DNA of 31,646 nucleotides from Cudoniella acicularis. Lineage: Eukaryota; Ascomycota; Leotiomycetes; Helotiales; Helotiaceae. The notes beneath the pieces were generated by a model. The model worked only from the letters and a program-made list of their open reading frames with translations, was not told where the DNA came from and made no database searches. The stretch lies in NCBI GenBank assembly GCA_013054445.1, contig JAAMPI010000578.1:1-31646 (forward strand), read 5' to 3'. This document shows positions 9,890 through 19,679 of this stretch, in pieces (position 1 is the stretch's first letter; every line of letters begins with the position of its first letter). A program made the translations under genes and the position numbers.

Positions 9890-11213
9890 TATGGATTCGG
9901 AGTGGTGTAAAGAGCGGCGGTTTCCTATTTGCAATTAGCGTTCGCGTATCTCAATGATAGCCTGGTGGGAACAAAACCAATAGTGTCAAAGAATATGTTC
10001 ATAGACCCGAGTACAGAACCCAAAGTTCTTAACTCCAAGAAAATATGTGACCAAGGTAACTGTTTGTGAAGGAAATCGTCTATCACATGAAGAGCAAGTG
10101 GAGGGGGTGGTCGAGAAGGAAGTCGGGAGAAGTTCGAGACTCGAGCAGGTCGCGAGAGGAACGTCGAGAGGGCGGTCGAGACGCGAGAGCCGAGCAGGAA
10201 GTCGAGTAGGTGGCGGAAAATGAATTGGAAGGAGGAGTCTCTAAAATAACCTAGAGGGAAATCGACAAACAAGTCTGATGATCCTCTCCGTAAGTTTTTT
10301 GGGCGGTGTCTGCAGCGCGTTGCAAGAAAGTTTTGTGGAATTAAATGTGCGCTAGTCAATATATGTATAAGACCAGGCTCCCACTGTTGGCCCAGCTTCT
10401 GTGGGTCATTTGAAGGTCAAATATCATTAGCCAATGGGCAATTAGTAGAGTGAAATGCCTTCCTTGGTGCTGCCTCTTTTCAAATTTTAGAGTGTAAGAA
10501 CAAATTTCCCAATTACATGTTTTGCAAACCTTTTGAAATTAATCTGTTGTCTTTAGCAGTACTTGTCCGTTGAACAGTTTAGCAATATTCACTACGTGTT
10601 CAAGCATAGTAATTGAAAGTTATAACTATAGGGTCAGTAACGAGATGACATTGAATCATGAATACAGTTCTTAATTTCTTAGGCACGTTAATAGTTTATA
10701 ATCACTTGGAAAATCATGCTTTTTGAGAATCAACAAGCTGTATTGCCGTCACCCCTTGATATCTGAAACACCTTAAATTTTTGACTTATAAATAACAGTA
10801 AACCTACTTTCTATTTCTATTTCAAGAATTTCTAGTAGGTTCGAAAGAATACGAAAGAAACGTGAAATCTAGAGAAGAGGTTCTAAGATACAATAGAATC
10901 TAAAAGTGGAAGTCGCGAGAATAAAATCTAAGTAACTTCTGGTTTCCTTTTTCTTTAAAAACTTAAAAATATATTAAATCTAACTCTAAATTTTCTTATT
11001 AAAAGTTTTTATTTTTTATTTTTTATTATAATTAAATAATAAAAGTAATAAATATTAATTTCGTTCCGGACAAGGCTTGCCGAGGCCTAGTACAGCTAGA
11101 TTAGGCTAGATTAGGCTAGCTAATCCTAGGCCGCCTGCCTACCTAGGTATATACAATATTTCGTGACCTAGACCTCTGCTTTTCAAAACATCGACACAAC
11201 AACACGTTACAAA
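9890..11213. other. Intergenic between divergent genes, AT-rich core
   Basis: About 1.3 kb between two divergently transcribed genes. A minus ORF at 9925-10359 is Arg/Ser/Phe-rich from a GTCGAG-rich purine tract at about 10100-10210 and is not supported as a gene. 10440-11060 is AT-rich, with poly-A/T runs at 10955-11040. The right end carries a GC-richer repeat block (11084-11150), a TATATA near 11148-11153 and a pyrimidine/CA-rich leader ending in ACAAAATG of the next gene. Confidence 0.45.
11096..11129. repeat. Promoter-proximal 10-bp direct repeats with an inverted copy
   Basis: CTAGATTAGG occurs twice head to tail (11096-11105 and 11106-11115) and a near-inverse CTAATCCTAG follows at 11120-11129, about 85 bp before the ATG at 11214. 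The arrangement could bind a dimeric regulator or form a hairpin (GATTAG/CTAATC). Function is unknown. Confidence 0.5.
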
Positions 11214-13190
11214 ATGTCCCCAACCGAAGCATCTAAGCGCAAAGCGCGCGAAATAGAGCCTTCCGCATCACCTCCTTCTAAACGACCCAGTCGTCGCGCA
11301 TCTTCTCTCAAACGAGCTGGAAGAGGCCGAGGGGCTCCTGTCGTGAACACTAGGATTCCTTCCGACTCCGAGTTCTCTGAAACTGAGGAGGAGGACGACG
11401 AAGCTGAGCAGAACGATTCCAAGACCGAAATCCCGGACCAATCAACCTGTTTCCTCCCAGATATCGTCTACGATGAATTTTGGGACGAAGACGATGAACA
11501 TGAACTCCGTCGCTCCTGGACCGAAGATGATGACTTCCTGTTAGATCAGTGCGACCCTACTGAAGTTGAATTATGGAGGAAAGCGGCCGAGATTTTCAAG
11601 AAGCCGGCGCATGATTTAATTCCTCTCGATATGGTTGTCTCGATCTTGGGTCAGAATCAATACATCAAGAATCCAAAGACCGGCAACAAAGTCGACAAGT
11701 CTACCAACTGGACTCGTAACTTGGCCGAAAAGTTTGGAATGATCATCTGTATCCCTGTCTTTAAAGGCCGAATCTCTCGTTTGAGGAAAGCGCTACAGAT
11801 CGCATTGAACTGTAGAGTTGGTGCAAAGAGAAAGAGAACCACCCAATATCCTAAGGAATGGGACACGGTGTGGTCAAGAGCCAAGGAAAATATTCGAAGA
11901 CAGGGTCACGGTCTCACAGAAGAACAAGAACTTCGCCTCGACGAGTACCTTAAGCAGCGCATGGAACCCAGTCCGGACGATCACACAGCCTTTACCTACT
12001 ACATCGAAAAAGTAGTCAAACCAGGTTGGAAGGTTACGAATGATAAGGATACCTGGAACCTAATGATCTGTGATCTTGATGCCATCGAGAAGGCGTGGAA
12101 TATGTATGTTGAAAAGAAACATCCATATCTGAGGACAGTCGCCGAATATCAGGATTTTTATAACAAATTTCACTCTAATTCGGGATTCCTGCCAGGAGGT
12201 CATTCAAGAAAAGAGACTTTCAAACAACGGAAGCGGGAATGGCTGTTATATCTCAAGTGTTGTGATGAGGTAGATTCACGCATCGACGCCAATCGAAAGA
12301 ACAAGAAGGGGAAGAATAAGAAGGGTCAGCATGCCAAAACCCCCGTCTCATTCACGCACAGTCAAGAGTCCGACGAGGAAGATGAAGCTCCGAATACGCC
12401 ATCTACAAATGAGAATGGCGTGGAGGCTCGAGCATCTGAATTTCAAGATGAAGAATTCAACAATGCAACATTATATTCTCCAAGAGGCTCGTTGCCAATC
12501 AGATCTCATTCTACTAGTGTGTCTCTCAATAGTCCCATTCACAATCATGGCTCTGGCGATCATCATGTTCAGGTTGAACGGACACAAAATGAGCAACGGG
12601 CAGATCATGATAGTATTATAACAGAAGGCGAGGAAACCGACGGTCTAATACCGGAGTCTCAAGAGAAGACAAAGTCTCCGGAGAGGGCAAAGACTCCAGA
12701 GAAGGCAAAGTCCCCGGAGAAGACAAAACCCCCAGAGGAACCGCAGTCTTTACAGAGGTCCCGATCCCCAGAGAATATAGCATCTTCAGAAGAGGAAGGA
12801 CAAATTTCCGACAGGGAAATACATGCCCCTAATTCTCTAATTACCGCTCTCCAAGCCAAGACCACAGCAACCACCGAGTCCAGCGACAACTCAAAGGGGG
12901 AAGCCCCCGTTGAAACGCCACATGTCGAAACAACAAGTAAAGTTTTGGAAGATATTGGTGCCGTTATTAAAGGCACGATGCCTCGAAGAACCCGCCGTTA
13001 CGGCATAGTTGGCGAGTCAATCAAGCCTTTCAGTCCAGTCGAAACAAGAGAATCGTTTAAGAAGAGCGTAGATTACGGACTACTATGCGTGGAAAGGGAG
13101 AATGATCATTTGGCTCAAGGTGTGGATTCCATGGCAGGTATCGAATATATTGCCCCGGAAACACATGATAAAGTCAATATGTCATTATAA
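11214..13190 (+). CDS. Unrecognised nuclear-type protein, 658 aa, single exon
   Basis: ATG at 11214 in a CA-rich leader; stop TAA at 13188-13190; no intron needed. Residues 1-45 are Ser/Pro/Arg/Lys-rich with several possible nuclear localisation signals (SKRKARE, PSKRPSRRASSLKR). An acidic stretch follows (SETEEEDDEAEQ). Residues about 95-380 are a compositionally normal, probably folded region beginning RRSWTEDDDFLLDQ, faintly like the start of a SANT/Myb repeat but too weak to call, and rich in Trp and aromatic residues. It ends in a KNKKGKNKKG basic patch. The rest is disordered, with a tandem of 6-residue units of the type K(S/T)PE(K/R)(A/T) at 12672-12740, each a potential proline-directed phosphorylation site. 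I do not recognise the family. Confidence 0.85.
   Translation: MSPTEASKRKAREIEPSASPPSKRPSRRASSLKRAGRGRGAPVVNTRIPSDSEFSETEEEDDEAEQNDSKTEIPDQSTCFLPDIVYDEFWDEDDEHELRRSWTEDDDFLLDQCDPTEVELWRKAAEIFKKPAHDLIPLDMVVSILGQNQYIKNPKTGNKVDKSTNWTRNLAEKFGMIICIPVFKGRISRLRKALQIALNCRVGAKRKRTTQYPKEWDTVWSRAKENIRRQGHGLTEEQELRLDEYLKQRMEPSPDDHTAFTYYIEKVVKPGWKVTNDKDTWNLMICDLDAIEKAWNMYVEKKHPYLRTVAEYQDFYNKFHSNSGFLPGGHSRKETFKQRKREWLLYLKCCDEVDSRIDANRKNKKGKNKKGQHAKTPVSFTHSQESDEEDEAPNTPSTNENGVEARASEFQDEEFNNATLYSPRGSLPIRSHSTSVSLNSPIHNHGSGDHHVQVERTQNEQRADHDSIITEGEETDGLIPESQEKTKSPERAKTPEKAKSPEKTKPPEEPQSLQRSRSPENIASSEEEGQISDREIHAPNSLITALQAKTTATTESSDNSKGEAPVETPHVETTSKVLEDIGAVIKGTMPRRTRRYGIVGESIKPFSPVETRESFKKSVDYGLLCVERENDHLAQGVDSMAGIEYIAPETHDKVNMSL
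12672..12740 (+). repeat. 18-bp coding tandem repeat (KSPEKA-type)
   Basis: Three and a half copies of an 18-bp unit encoding AKSPEK-like hexapeptides inside the 658-residue protein. Third-position changes separate the copies, so the peptide is better kept than the DNA. Repeats of SP/TP with flanking Lys resemble linker-histone-like, kinase-regulated tails. Confidence 0.75.
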
Positions 13191-13375
13191 TTCTATCACA
13201 TCGCGGAAGGGTGAAAATTTGTAGTATGAATGTATTTGTAGACAAGAAAAGACTGCATAAACCAATTGAATGTGACCAAAAATGTCCCTGTCAGTGAATT
13301 TCCTAGTGTCTTGCCCATGCGATTGTAGTAGACCTTGAAATTCTGTGCTGTCACCGACGGCTTGGACATTGTTTT

Positions 13376-13767
13376 TGTTGCATTATTAGGTAATAAGCAC
13401 TATTCTAGGCTTAAGGTTTAGAACTTACTAGAATCTTCTAGGTTGTTCTTTGATTTCTAAGCGTTGATTTCTAAGTTATAGAAGCTTCTAGTAACTACAC
13501 TTGTAGTATATATAGTCCGCTCACCCCTTTGTAGATAGATAAGTCTTTAAGTCAAATTCATATTATTATTCCACATACTTGAATCACTCTCGACCTAACA
13601 GTCGACTCTTCTTCCGCCCACACCTTAGCCGCCTACCGACGACTATATAGATATATCTTCTATATACTATATACCGCGTACTACGGCTATGCCCTTACCT
13701 CTAACAAGATTCTAGTAAGGTTTAAACCTTAAGCTTAGAATAGTGCTTATTACCTAATAATGCAACA
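13376..13767. mobile_element. 392-bp element with 62-bp terminal inverted repeats
   Basis: 13376-13437 and the reverse complement of 13706-13767 match with only three mismatches over 62 bases, starting TGTTGCATTATTAGG. The ends are TG...CA, the inside has a TATATATAG box at 13507-13515, and TGTT..AACA boundaries at 13376 and 13600 would also delimit a 225-bp LTR-like segment. It can be read as a non-autonomous inverted-repeat element, or as a solo LTR with an inverted partial copy. I found no clear target-site duplication: the flanks GTTTT and CTTAT differ. It encodes nothing. Its right end interrupts open sequence that continues the coiled-coil gene to the right. Confidence 0.7.
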
Positions 13768-14042
13768 CTTATTTGCAAATATAATTGCAATATAGAGAAT
13801 GTCAGGATTGATACCTCAGGGGAGGTCTGACAGAACGCTCGGGAGTCAAGGAATGCAGTGATGAATAGCATCAATACTTGGGCAGTTAATGTTTCTTCAC
13901 ATGACAAAATTCTTGGAGTGATCTCCTCCAACAGCTCAATTAATTCTTGCTCTTTGTATTGGCCTTTGAGGCCGACACGTTCAAACGTCAATGCGTATAG
14001 AATCATGGCAATCGAGAAAGAGGAATGCATACCCCAATATGT
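13768..14042 (-). pseudogene. Detached C-terminal coding remnant of the coiled-coil gene
   Basis: Open in the same frame as the 553-codon ORF upstream, separated from it only by one TGA. The 91 codons encode a helical segment (ELIELLEEITPRIL, then LTAQVLMLFITAFL) that looks like real protein. The frame then runs into the terminal inverted repeat of the 392-bp element and stops inside it. A GAG|GTATCA near 13823-13830 could alternatively be an intron donor. Confidence 0.5.
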
Positions 14043-15704
14043 TCATTCGCACGATGGGATGGCGAGGGGCTGTACTATCCACGGCTTGCGTATCTCTTCA
14101 CTGATATCAAGCTTATCAAACGGAAGACTCAGTACTTTGTTTACTAGGTCGTCCCAAGTATGCCTCGAGGAGAGATTTGTAGCAAGATCAAGATACCCGG
14201 ACAAAGCTGAGAGTCTGGTTGTGCACTTTGCCAATTCTTCTTTGGCTACTTGAAGCTGAGTCTCAATGTTGCCTTTCACAATGTTGATCTCTGTAACCTT
14301 CGCTTGCTGTTGCTGGCGTTGCAATGAAAGTTGATTATATTTGTTGGATAGTTCTTTCTTTTCTCCAATCAGCCTATCTCTTTCTCGCTCAAGAGTTGTC
14401 TTTTCGGCGGACAGATTAGACTTTTCTCGTTGAAGCTTCTTAATGTCCAGTTTGAGAGAATCTGCAGCGCACTCGAGAAGTTTTTTGTGGTCTGAAAGAC
14501 CTTTGTTACTGAGACTTAGCCTCTGGATTTTGCTTTCAGAAGTTGATTTCAAATCCTGGAGTTCGGTCTTAGCCTCGCGAAGCTGCCTTTCCAAACCGTG
14601 ATTCTCATACTCCAGCGTGTCGTATAGATCTCCTATCATCTGGGCATCGTGTGCGACCTGGTGTTCTCTATTGTCGCTAAAGAAGGTGAGTCGGCTGATT
14701 TCCGACTCCAACTGTTGTATATCTTGTTCAAATCGCCCAGCGATCAGCTCAGACCTCCATTCTGTCTCAGCCACTTTAGCTTGGAAAAAAGTTCGAAGTT
14801 GGATATTATCTTCTAAATCTTTCTCTGCTGCTTGAAGCACTACCTTGGTGTCATTCAATTCAGAGAGGATGCGAGCTGATTCTTTATTAGCCCTGTCTTC
14901 GGCCAGCAAGGCACGCCTTGCTCTTGCCTCTTCTTTATTGCGTTGCATTGTCAAGGCCCGAATATTGGCATCCTTTTGCGCCAGCAAACGCTTTTGTTTT
15001 TCTACCTCGGCGTCTGATTTCTGCCGTTGAGTCTCAGTGTAAGCAAATCGTGCATTTGCGACTTCGCTAAATTGAGTCTGAGGAATACGCTGAGATGCAT
15101 CGAGTGATCGCTTGCTCATTTCTTGAAGGAGACGGTCTTTCTCTGATCTTTCATGCTCGAGTTGCCGCTTGAGGGCGTTATATTCATCATCAGTGTGCGA
15201 TCGAACTGGAGCAGATCCACTGCCTCCAACCTGGGAATTAAACGACAAACTTTTCAATCGGTCATTTTCTTCCCGGAGGGGCCGCAATTCAAAATTGAAG
15301 AGAAGCTTCTCAAGATTTGGATGGAGTGATCTCACAGGATCGAGTGATTTTGCACTTCGGAGAAGAATAGCAGCCGCATCCACCACCATTTTCGTTGGGG
15401 TAGCTTGCTCTCGACTCAGTATCTTCTCGACGCGTGTGGTCAACGCTGGGGAGGCTCCACCCTGGTCATCATTGATCATGAGGCTCGCCAATTCCCTTTC
15501 AGCATTCTTTAGCCGTGTTTCACATTCCTCGACCCGCGGTTCAAACGCAGTGATCTTAGCATCGAATTCGTGGTAACGGTCCCAGTGATCTTTTGTAATG
15601 ACCAATTTTCCAGTCTCACTGAGTACTTCGCGATTCAATGCAATCACCCTTCCAGTGAGGGCATCTAATAAGGTGTATAGTCTTGGAGGTGGTGATTCCG
15701 TCAT
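14043..15704 (-). CDS. Coiled-coil protein, 553 aa, probably truncated at its C-terminus
   Basis: ATG at 15704-15702, stop TGA at 14045-14043. The first 130 residues are mixed. From about 150 to 510 the protein is a nearly continuous heptad-type coiled coil (for example EKQKRLLAQKDANIRALTMQ, then LERERDRLIGEKKELSNKYN), with a Gly/Ser break near residue 160. The end (residues 515-553) turns globular: WDDLVNKVLSLPFDKLDIS. The family is not recognised; such proteins are usually scaffolds or tethers. Past the TGA the same frame remains open for 91 codons of normal composition (YWGMHSSFSIAMILYALTFE onward), down to 13768, where the 392-bp element begins. The simplest reading is that the ancestral protein was longer, and that a nonsense change and an insertion removed its end. 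Confidence 0.78.
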   Translation of the reverse strand: MTESPPPRLYTLLDALTGRVIALNREVLSETGKLVITKDHWDRYHEFDAKITAFEPRVEECETRLKNAERELASLMINDDQGGASPALTTRVEKILSREQATPTKMVVDAAAILLRSAKSLDPVRSLHPNLEKLLFNFELRPLREENDRLKSLSFNSQVGGSGSAPVRSHTDDEYNALKRQLEHERSEKDRLLQEMSKRSLDASQRIPQTQFSEVANARFAYTETQRQKSDAEVEKQKRLLAQKDANIRALTMQRNKEEARARRALLAEDRANKESARILSELNDTKVVLQAAEKDLEDNIQLRTFFQAKVAETEWRSELIAGRFEQDIQQLESEISRLTFFSDNREHQVAHDAQMIGDLYDTLEYENHGLERQLREAKTELQDLKSTSESKIQRLSLSNKGLSDHKKLLECAADSLKLDIKKLQREKSNLSAEKTTLERERDRLIGEKKELSNKYNQLSLQRQQQQAKVTEINIVKGNIETQLQVAKEELAKCTTRLSALSGYLDLATNLSSRHTWDDLVNKVLSLPFDKLDISEEIRKPWIVQPLAIPSCE

Positions 15705-16435
15705 AGTGAATTTGTATTAAAGTCTGATTTCTCTAGCTGCAGACTGATGTTCAGAAGTCTGACACTAATCTATACTATTTTGGGCACTTTACGCGAATGC
15801 GCCAAGACATTCATGTGACCACTAACCATATTCGGCTTACCCCTTTATCGTTTTCTTCAGGTGTTCCATTACGTGCGACAAGGCTTGTAAGAAAGATATC
15901 TGGTACTATCTTTATGCATAAGAGTATAGTAGTTTGTATATACATCAGTGCTTACTGTTTGCTTCTGTGAATTATTAGAATATTAGATTTTCGAAACAAG
16001 AAGAGAGGCAATTGTGAGACAAGGCCTCCTAGCCTTCACTTATAACTGTACCTCCCTTCCGGTCTCTTTTCACCGAACGCACGGCTTTATATTTTCACTG
16101 TGTATAGATTCGAAGCTCAGTATTTTCTGTGTTTAGGAAGGCTCTGTGGGAGTCTGTCCGCTAGATATTGTTTCTGACCTTCCTTCCTTAATCAAATATA
16201 TATCTGCATGACTTTCACATCAAAGACCCCAAATCCTGGTCTTTCAGCTGTTCGGAATTACTGACAGAAAATAGCTTTACGACAAACAATAAAAGCTGCT
16301 ACAAAATTTCTCTCTGCATTGTGTGCTCGGGAAATTATGATATCACAGGCAGCAAACCATTCCGAAGAAATTAGACTGTCACATGGTTAAATGTTCTCAC
16401 ATTGATACTTCGACCAAATCACGTAACCATTGTCT
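15705..16435. other. Intergenic, no gene seen
   Basis: About 730 bp between two minus-strand genes. It should hold the promoter of the coiled-coil gene and the 3' end of the zinc-knuckle gene. Composition is mixed, with stops in all frames. I see no repeat or RNA gene. Confidence 0.5.
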
Positions 16436-18026
16436 TTAAAAGGGGAGATCTGTAGATTTCCTCGCTGTATCTACTAACCGAACCTTTACTCCATTCATTT
16501 GGCGCTGTACCTGCACGCAAAGTTGGACTTTATTGCCTTGGCATATTTCACATGTGCGGCTGCCAGCTTCCAATGGATCGACACAATCTATACCCAATAC
16601 AAGAAACGAAACAAGGCAGTACCACTCCTCTCTGCCAGATTTAAGGAACTCGTCATAATTGATGATGCCTTTTGAGGATGTGAAACATCGTGCAATTTGA
16701 TAGTACGCCTGCTGTACATTGACAACTCCTTCTGGAATCATGTTGTCAATGATAGCATTCATTGCCTCGGAATGAGAGCGGAAATTCCTGATGTGTTTAC
16801 TCTCGGGAGATCCTTCAAACTTTTCCGTTTTTCGTTTCTTGCTGTTTGGTGCAGTGCCACCAGGCTGGTTAACAGAGTGAACGGCAGACCCCGCAGTCTC
16901 AGCCCTCTTTCGCTGATGCTCCTTCCATTCATTTGCGCCTACGGGATCTGGGCCAATGGCGGTATCAGTACCAGTGGCTGCACCAGAATTTTCCATTGTG
17001 ACATCGTCGTCATACTTCTGACGCTTGCGAGCATCTTGTTCTTCGTCGATGCCATCGGGACTCCGCGGTCTCTTGAAGGCAGGAGGAGCAGGTCTCGATG
17101 CCTTGACATTCCTGTTAACGAGTTTGACCTTTTGTGAATCCATATCTGTGGGCTTTTTCCAATGGGGGTCGACTGCTAACACAGGATCCTTGGCCGGGTC
17201 TTTCACATACTGGTATGTTTTCCAGTAGTCGGGGTGCTCCAGGGCATAAACCAATGCAAATTCTCTGGTCCATGGCCGGTTTTTTTTCATACTTCTTGCC
17301 AGGCTGGGCCAAAGGATGTTCTTGAGGTGCCAATGTGCATTGGAACGGGGGTTTGTTTTGGCGGAATTTGAGCATTGCTCTTGCTAGATACTCAGGATGG
17401 AATTTGTCAAAGTGCTCACAACCTTCTAGGATGTGATTCATGCCACCGCAATAAAAACAACCTGGAATGAAACCACAGCTGTCAACGGGGCCGACGCATC
17501 GGTTGAGGTAGTGATCCTCTCGTTTGCAGTTTGAACAAATGCGTCGAGGATGGTCATTAGATTCTTTTTCTAAATGCTCCATTGACTTGGCGTAATCTCC
17601 ATGTTCAGTTCTTCGGATTTCCGATCTATCTCGCTTTGGCTCATTTGGCTGTGACTTGCCATTGTTTTTTTGCTTGTTGTCATTGCCTTTGGGCTGGGTA
17701 GATGGCGCAGATCCACCAATTGATGGGGCAGATCCGGGGGCCGGACCAGGTTGGAAGCCACCTTGTGTGGTTCCAATGACCTGATCGACTTGCCTGTAAC
17801 GGACGAGATACACCGTATCTACAACCATTCCGGGATTCTGAGGTATAGCAGACGGCATATCTATGTGTGGAACTGGTTGCGCTGCATATGTCTCCCGACC
17901 AGCGATCTGTCTGCTGGCGGGTGGGTTCTGCGGGCCTTGTGCACCGCGATCGTCATCTTCTGTGTTGTTGGTATTGTTGCGGGAATGAATGCGCGGACGA
18001 TTCTTTCCTCGATCTTTTTTCGGCAT
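16436..18026 (-). CDS. CCHC zinc-knuckle protein, reading frame split by an A8 run
   Basis: ATG at 18026-18024 (MPKKDRGKNRPRIHSRNN). A Pro/Gly/Asn-rich basic region leads into two zinc knuckles with perfect C-x2-C-x4-H-x4-C spacing: CSNCKREDHYLNRC (164-177) and CFYCGGMNHILEGC (190-203). The frame then reaches a run of eight A (minus strand; plus 17280-17287). Before it the coding frame is the 5' one (PFQCTLAPQEHPLAQPG); after it the convincing frame is +1 shifted (RPWTREFALVYALEHPDYWK). The total 1591 nt becomes divisible by three if one A is removed, giving about 529 residues. The second half has a basic KRPRSPDG..RKRQK nuclear signal, a helical domain and a last CEICQG. Nucleic-acid binding is inferred from the knuckles. 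The shift may be an assembly error, a true mutation or slippage. Confidence 0.75.
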
Positions 18027-18103
18027 CGTGGAGGTTGATGTCGAAGTTGTTGTGAAAGGAAGAAACAAAAAGTGTGAACCGCGAATATCACCTTCGGCCT
18101 CGC

Positions 18104-18274
18104 CTAGCCTCGCGTTATGCCACGTTCCTGACAGCAGTTGCCCCAGTGAATGAACTTCCCGCACTTCGTATCATGCCAGTAAGCCCTAATCTTTGTGCCC
18201 TGCTCGCAACTCTCCTCTTCAACCCTCTTCACAACCTCCCGAGACAGAAAACCCCGCATCTCTCCCAAAGTCAT
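18104..18274 (-). CDS. Small Cys/Trp/His-containing ORF (56 aa), possible upstream ORF
   Basis: ATG at 18274-18272 and stop TAG at 18106-18104. A TATAAAAG lies at 18341-18334 on the same strand, a sensible distance upstream. The product begins MTLGEMRGFLSREVVKRVEE and contains IRAYWHDTKCGKFIHWGNCC, with more protein-like composition than expected by chance. Its stop is about 77 nt before the ATG of the zinc-knuckle gene on the same strand, so it would sit in that gene's leader as an upstream ORF or be a tiny separate gene. I do not recognise it. Confidence 0.35.
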   Translation of the reverse strand: MTLGEMRGFLSREVVKRVEEESCEQGTKIRAYWHDTKCGKFIHWGNCCQERGITRG

Positions 18275-18369
18275 AACCCTCGAAACATTTGGGCGAGTAG
18301 TTTGTGGGAGGGAATGTCTGGTTGACGGCTTTGCTTTTATAGACGCTCAAGAGGCGCCCAGGTTGGAGT

Positions 18370-18819
18370 TGCGAGGTCTACAGTGAATAATAACAGCTTT
18401 GGGTGAATAAGCCTACTGTGAATCACTGAAAACAAGCTTTGGATTCACTTTTGACCGTGTGATTTGGAAGTTGAATAGCATCACGTCATTTCAGTTACTC
18501 CAGTTAGGGTTTATTGAAAATCCTCAGTTGTGCTATTTCCCGGATTATTCTCTTGGTGTTGCTAAAGGGTTTTATTGTATTCTTGTTATTGAAGTCGCAA
18601 GGCAAGTTCATTCTCTTGTTGAACTTCTTGGTTGTATTCTTACTATTGAAGTTTCAAGGCAAGATCCTTGTCTTTCTGCTTGAGGATATCAATATCAGAG
18701 TGATGAAAATCAAGGATGAGGTTTCTAGAGGCTTGGTCTAGCTCAGTCGACTTCTTAGAGGACTTCTTGCTGGGAAGAAGAACCTCGAGGAGGATCTTGA
18801 TGGAATTTTTTAAGACAGA
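18370..18819 (-). pseudogene. Decayed coiled-coil gene with in-frame stops
   Basis: On the minus strand a frame from 18819 is open for 58 codons (SIKILLEVLLPSKKSSKKST, later DILKQKDKDLALKLQ) and then meets TAG/TAA at 18645-18640, TAA at 18588, TAG at 18564 and TAA at 18513, all in the same frame with Gln/Glu-rich coiled-coil sequence between them. Two 19-codon units repeat (LALKLQ..EYNQEV and LALRLQ.QEYNKTL; DNA copies 18632-18663 and 18575-18606). In one column a TAA in one unit stands where CAA (Gln) stands in the other, direct evidence of a C-to-T stop. Coding-like text continues to about 18370. Plus-strand ORFs here are shadows. The parent protein is unknown. Confidence 0.55.
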
Positions 18820-19679
18820 TTAATTGAAATTAATTTTTTTAATTCCTGGATTGTTTAAGATAAGTGACGTGCTATATTGGTAACCGTGAAATGTGTTTCT
18901 ATGCGAAACAAAGTTTACTATGACACTATTTTTGTTTGAACAGAATTTATTCAAATCCATGTGATATATAATTCTAAAGTCAAACACAACTCGACTCTAT
19001 CTTAGAAAGGGTTACAACTCACCAGCAGTGACAATATAATGTCATTTGCATCTTTCTATTGAAAATTGACTGTATTTTTATGAAGTTTCATAAATATATT
19101 ACAAAAAGAAATTAAATTACCCCGACCTATACTTCACAAGCTTTTTGCAGCTCAAATATTTTAAACCGTTGAAACCCAATAAATAGATAAGCTACATAAT
19201 TAATATTCAAGGATAAGAGATGATTTGTCGATAACAAGGACACTGTTTCACAAACAATTTTAGGAATACGTACGTTGATAAGAGTACATTTACTTGGTCC
19301 CTGACTCCGTAGACATTTGAGTATTGGGATCCGTGTCGTGAGGTAGTGGGAAACCCTTTAATATATTAAATAGTTACAAAGTCAAGTCGGAACTTAGGCT
19401 ATTGTAAAATAAGGCAATATAAATCACCTTAGCCTGATATATTTGCCATCATGCATTATAGCAATTTTCCTGTGTCCAGGATGTACTTGGAGCAGACAAC
19501 TACGCATTCAGAGGAACAATTTCAAAAAAGAAAACCTAATACGTTCTACGGGGAATAATTTAAAGGATTAACAAGCAGTACATCATATTATTCGAATATT
19601 TCAAGTAGTCAACGTATTATGTGTTATGGGTTTTGTATTTACTCTAACATAAAATAAGATAAATAAATTCAGACCTCGT
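18820..19679. other. AT-rich intergenic, no gene seen
   Basis: Roughly 860 bp with many stops in all frames and long A/T runs. No repeat, RNA gene or conserved reading frame could be supported. It probably contains the 3' untranslated region of the minus-strand gene ending at 19680. Confidence 0.45.

Noticed and set aside
9925..10359. 144-codon minus-strand ORF upstream of the SAP-like gene
   Set aside because: Driven by a GTCGAG-rich purine tract, low-complexity Arg/Ser/Phe product, overlaps the promoter and start of the real gene.
14617..15576. Plus-strand Ser/Arg-rich ORFs opposite the coiled-coil gene
   Set aside because: Antisense shadows of Glu/Lys/Leu-rich coiled-coil codons.
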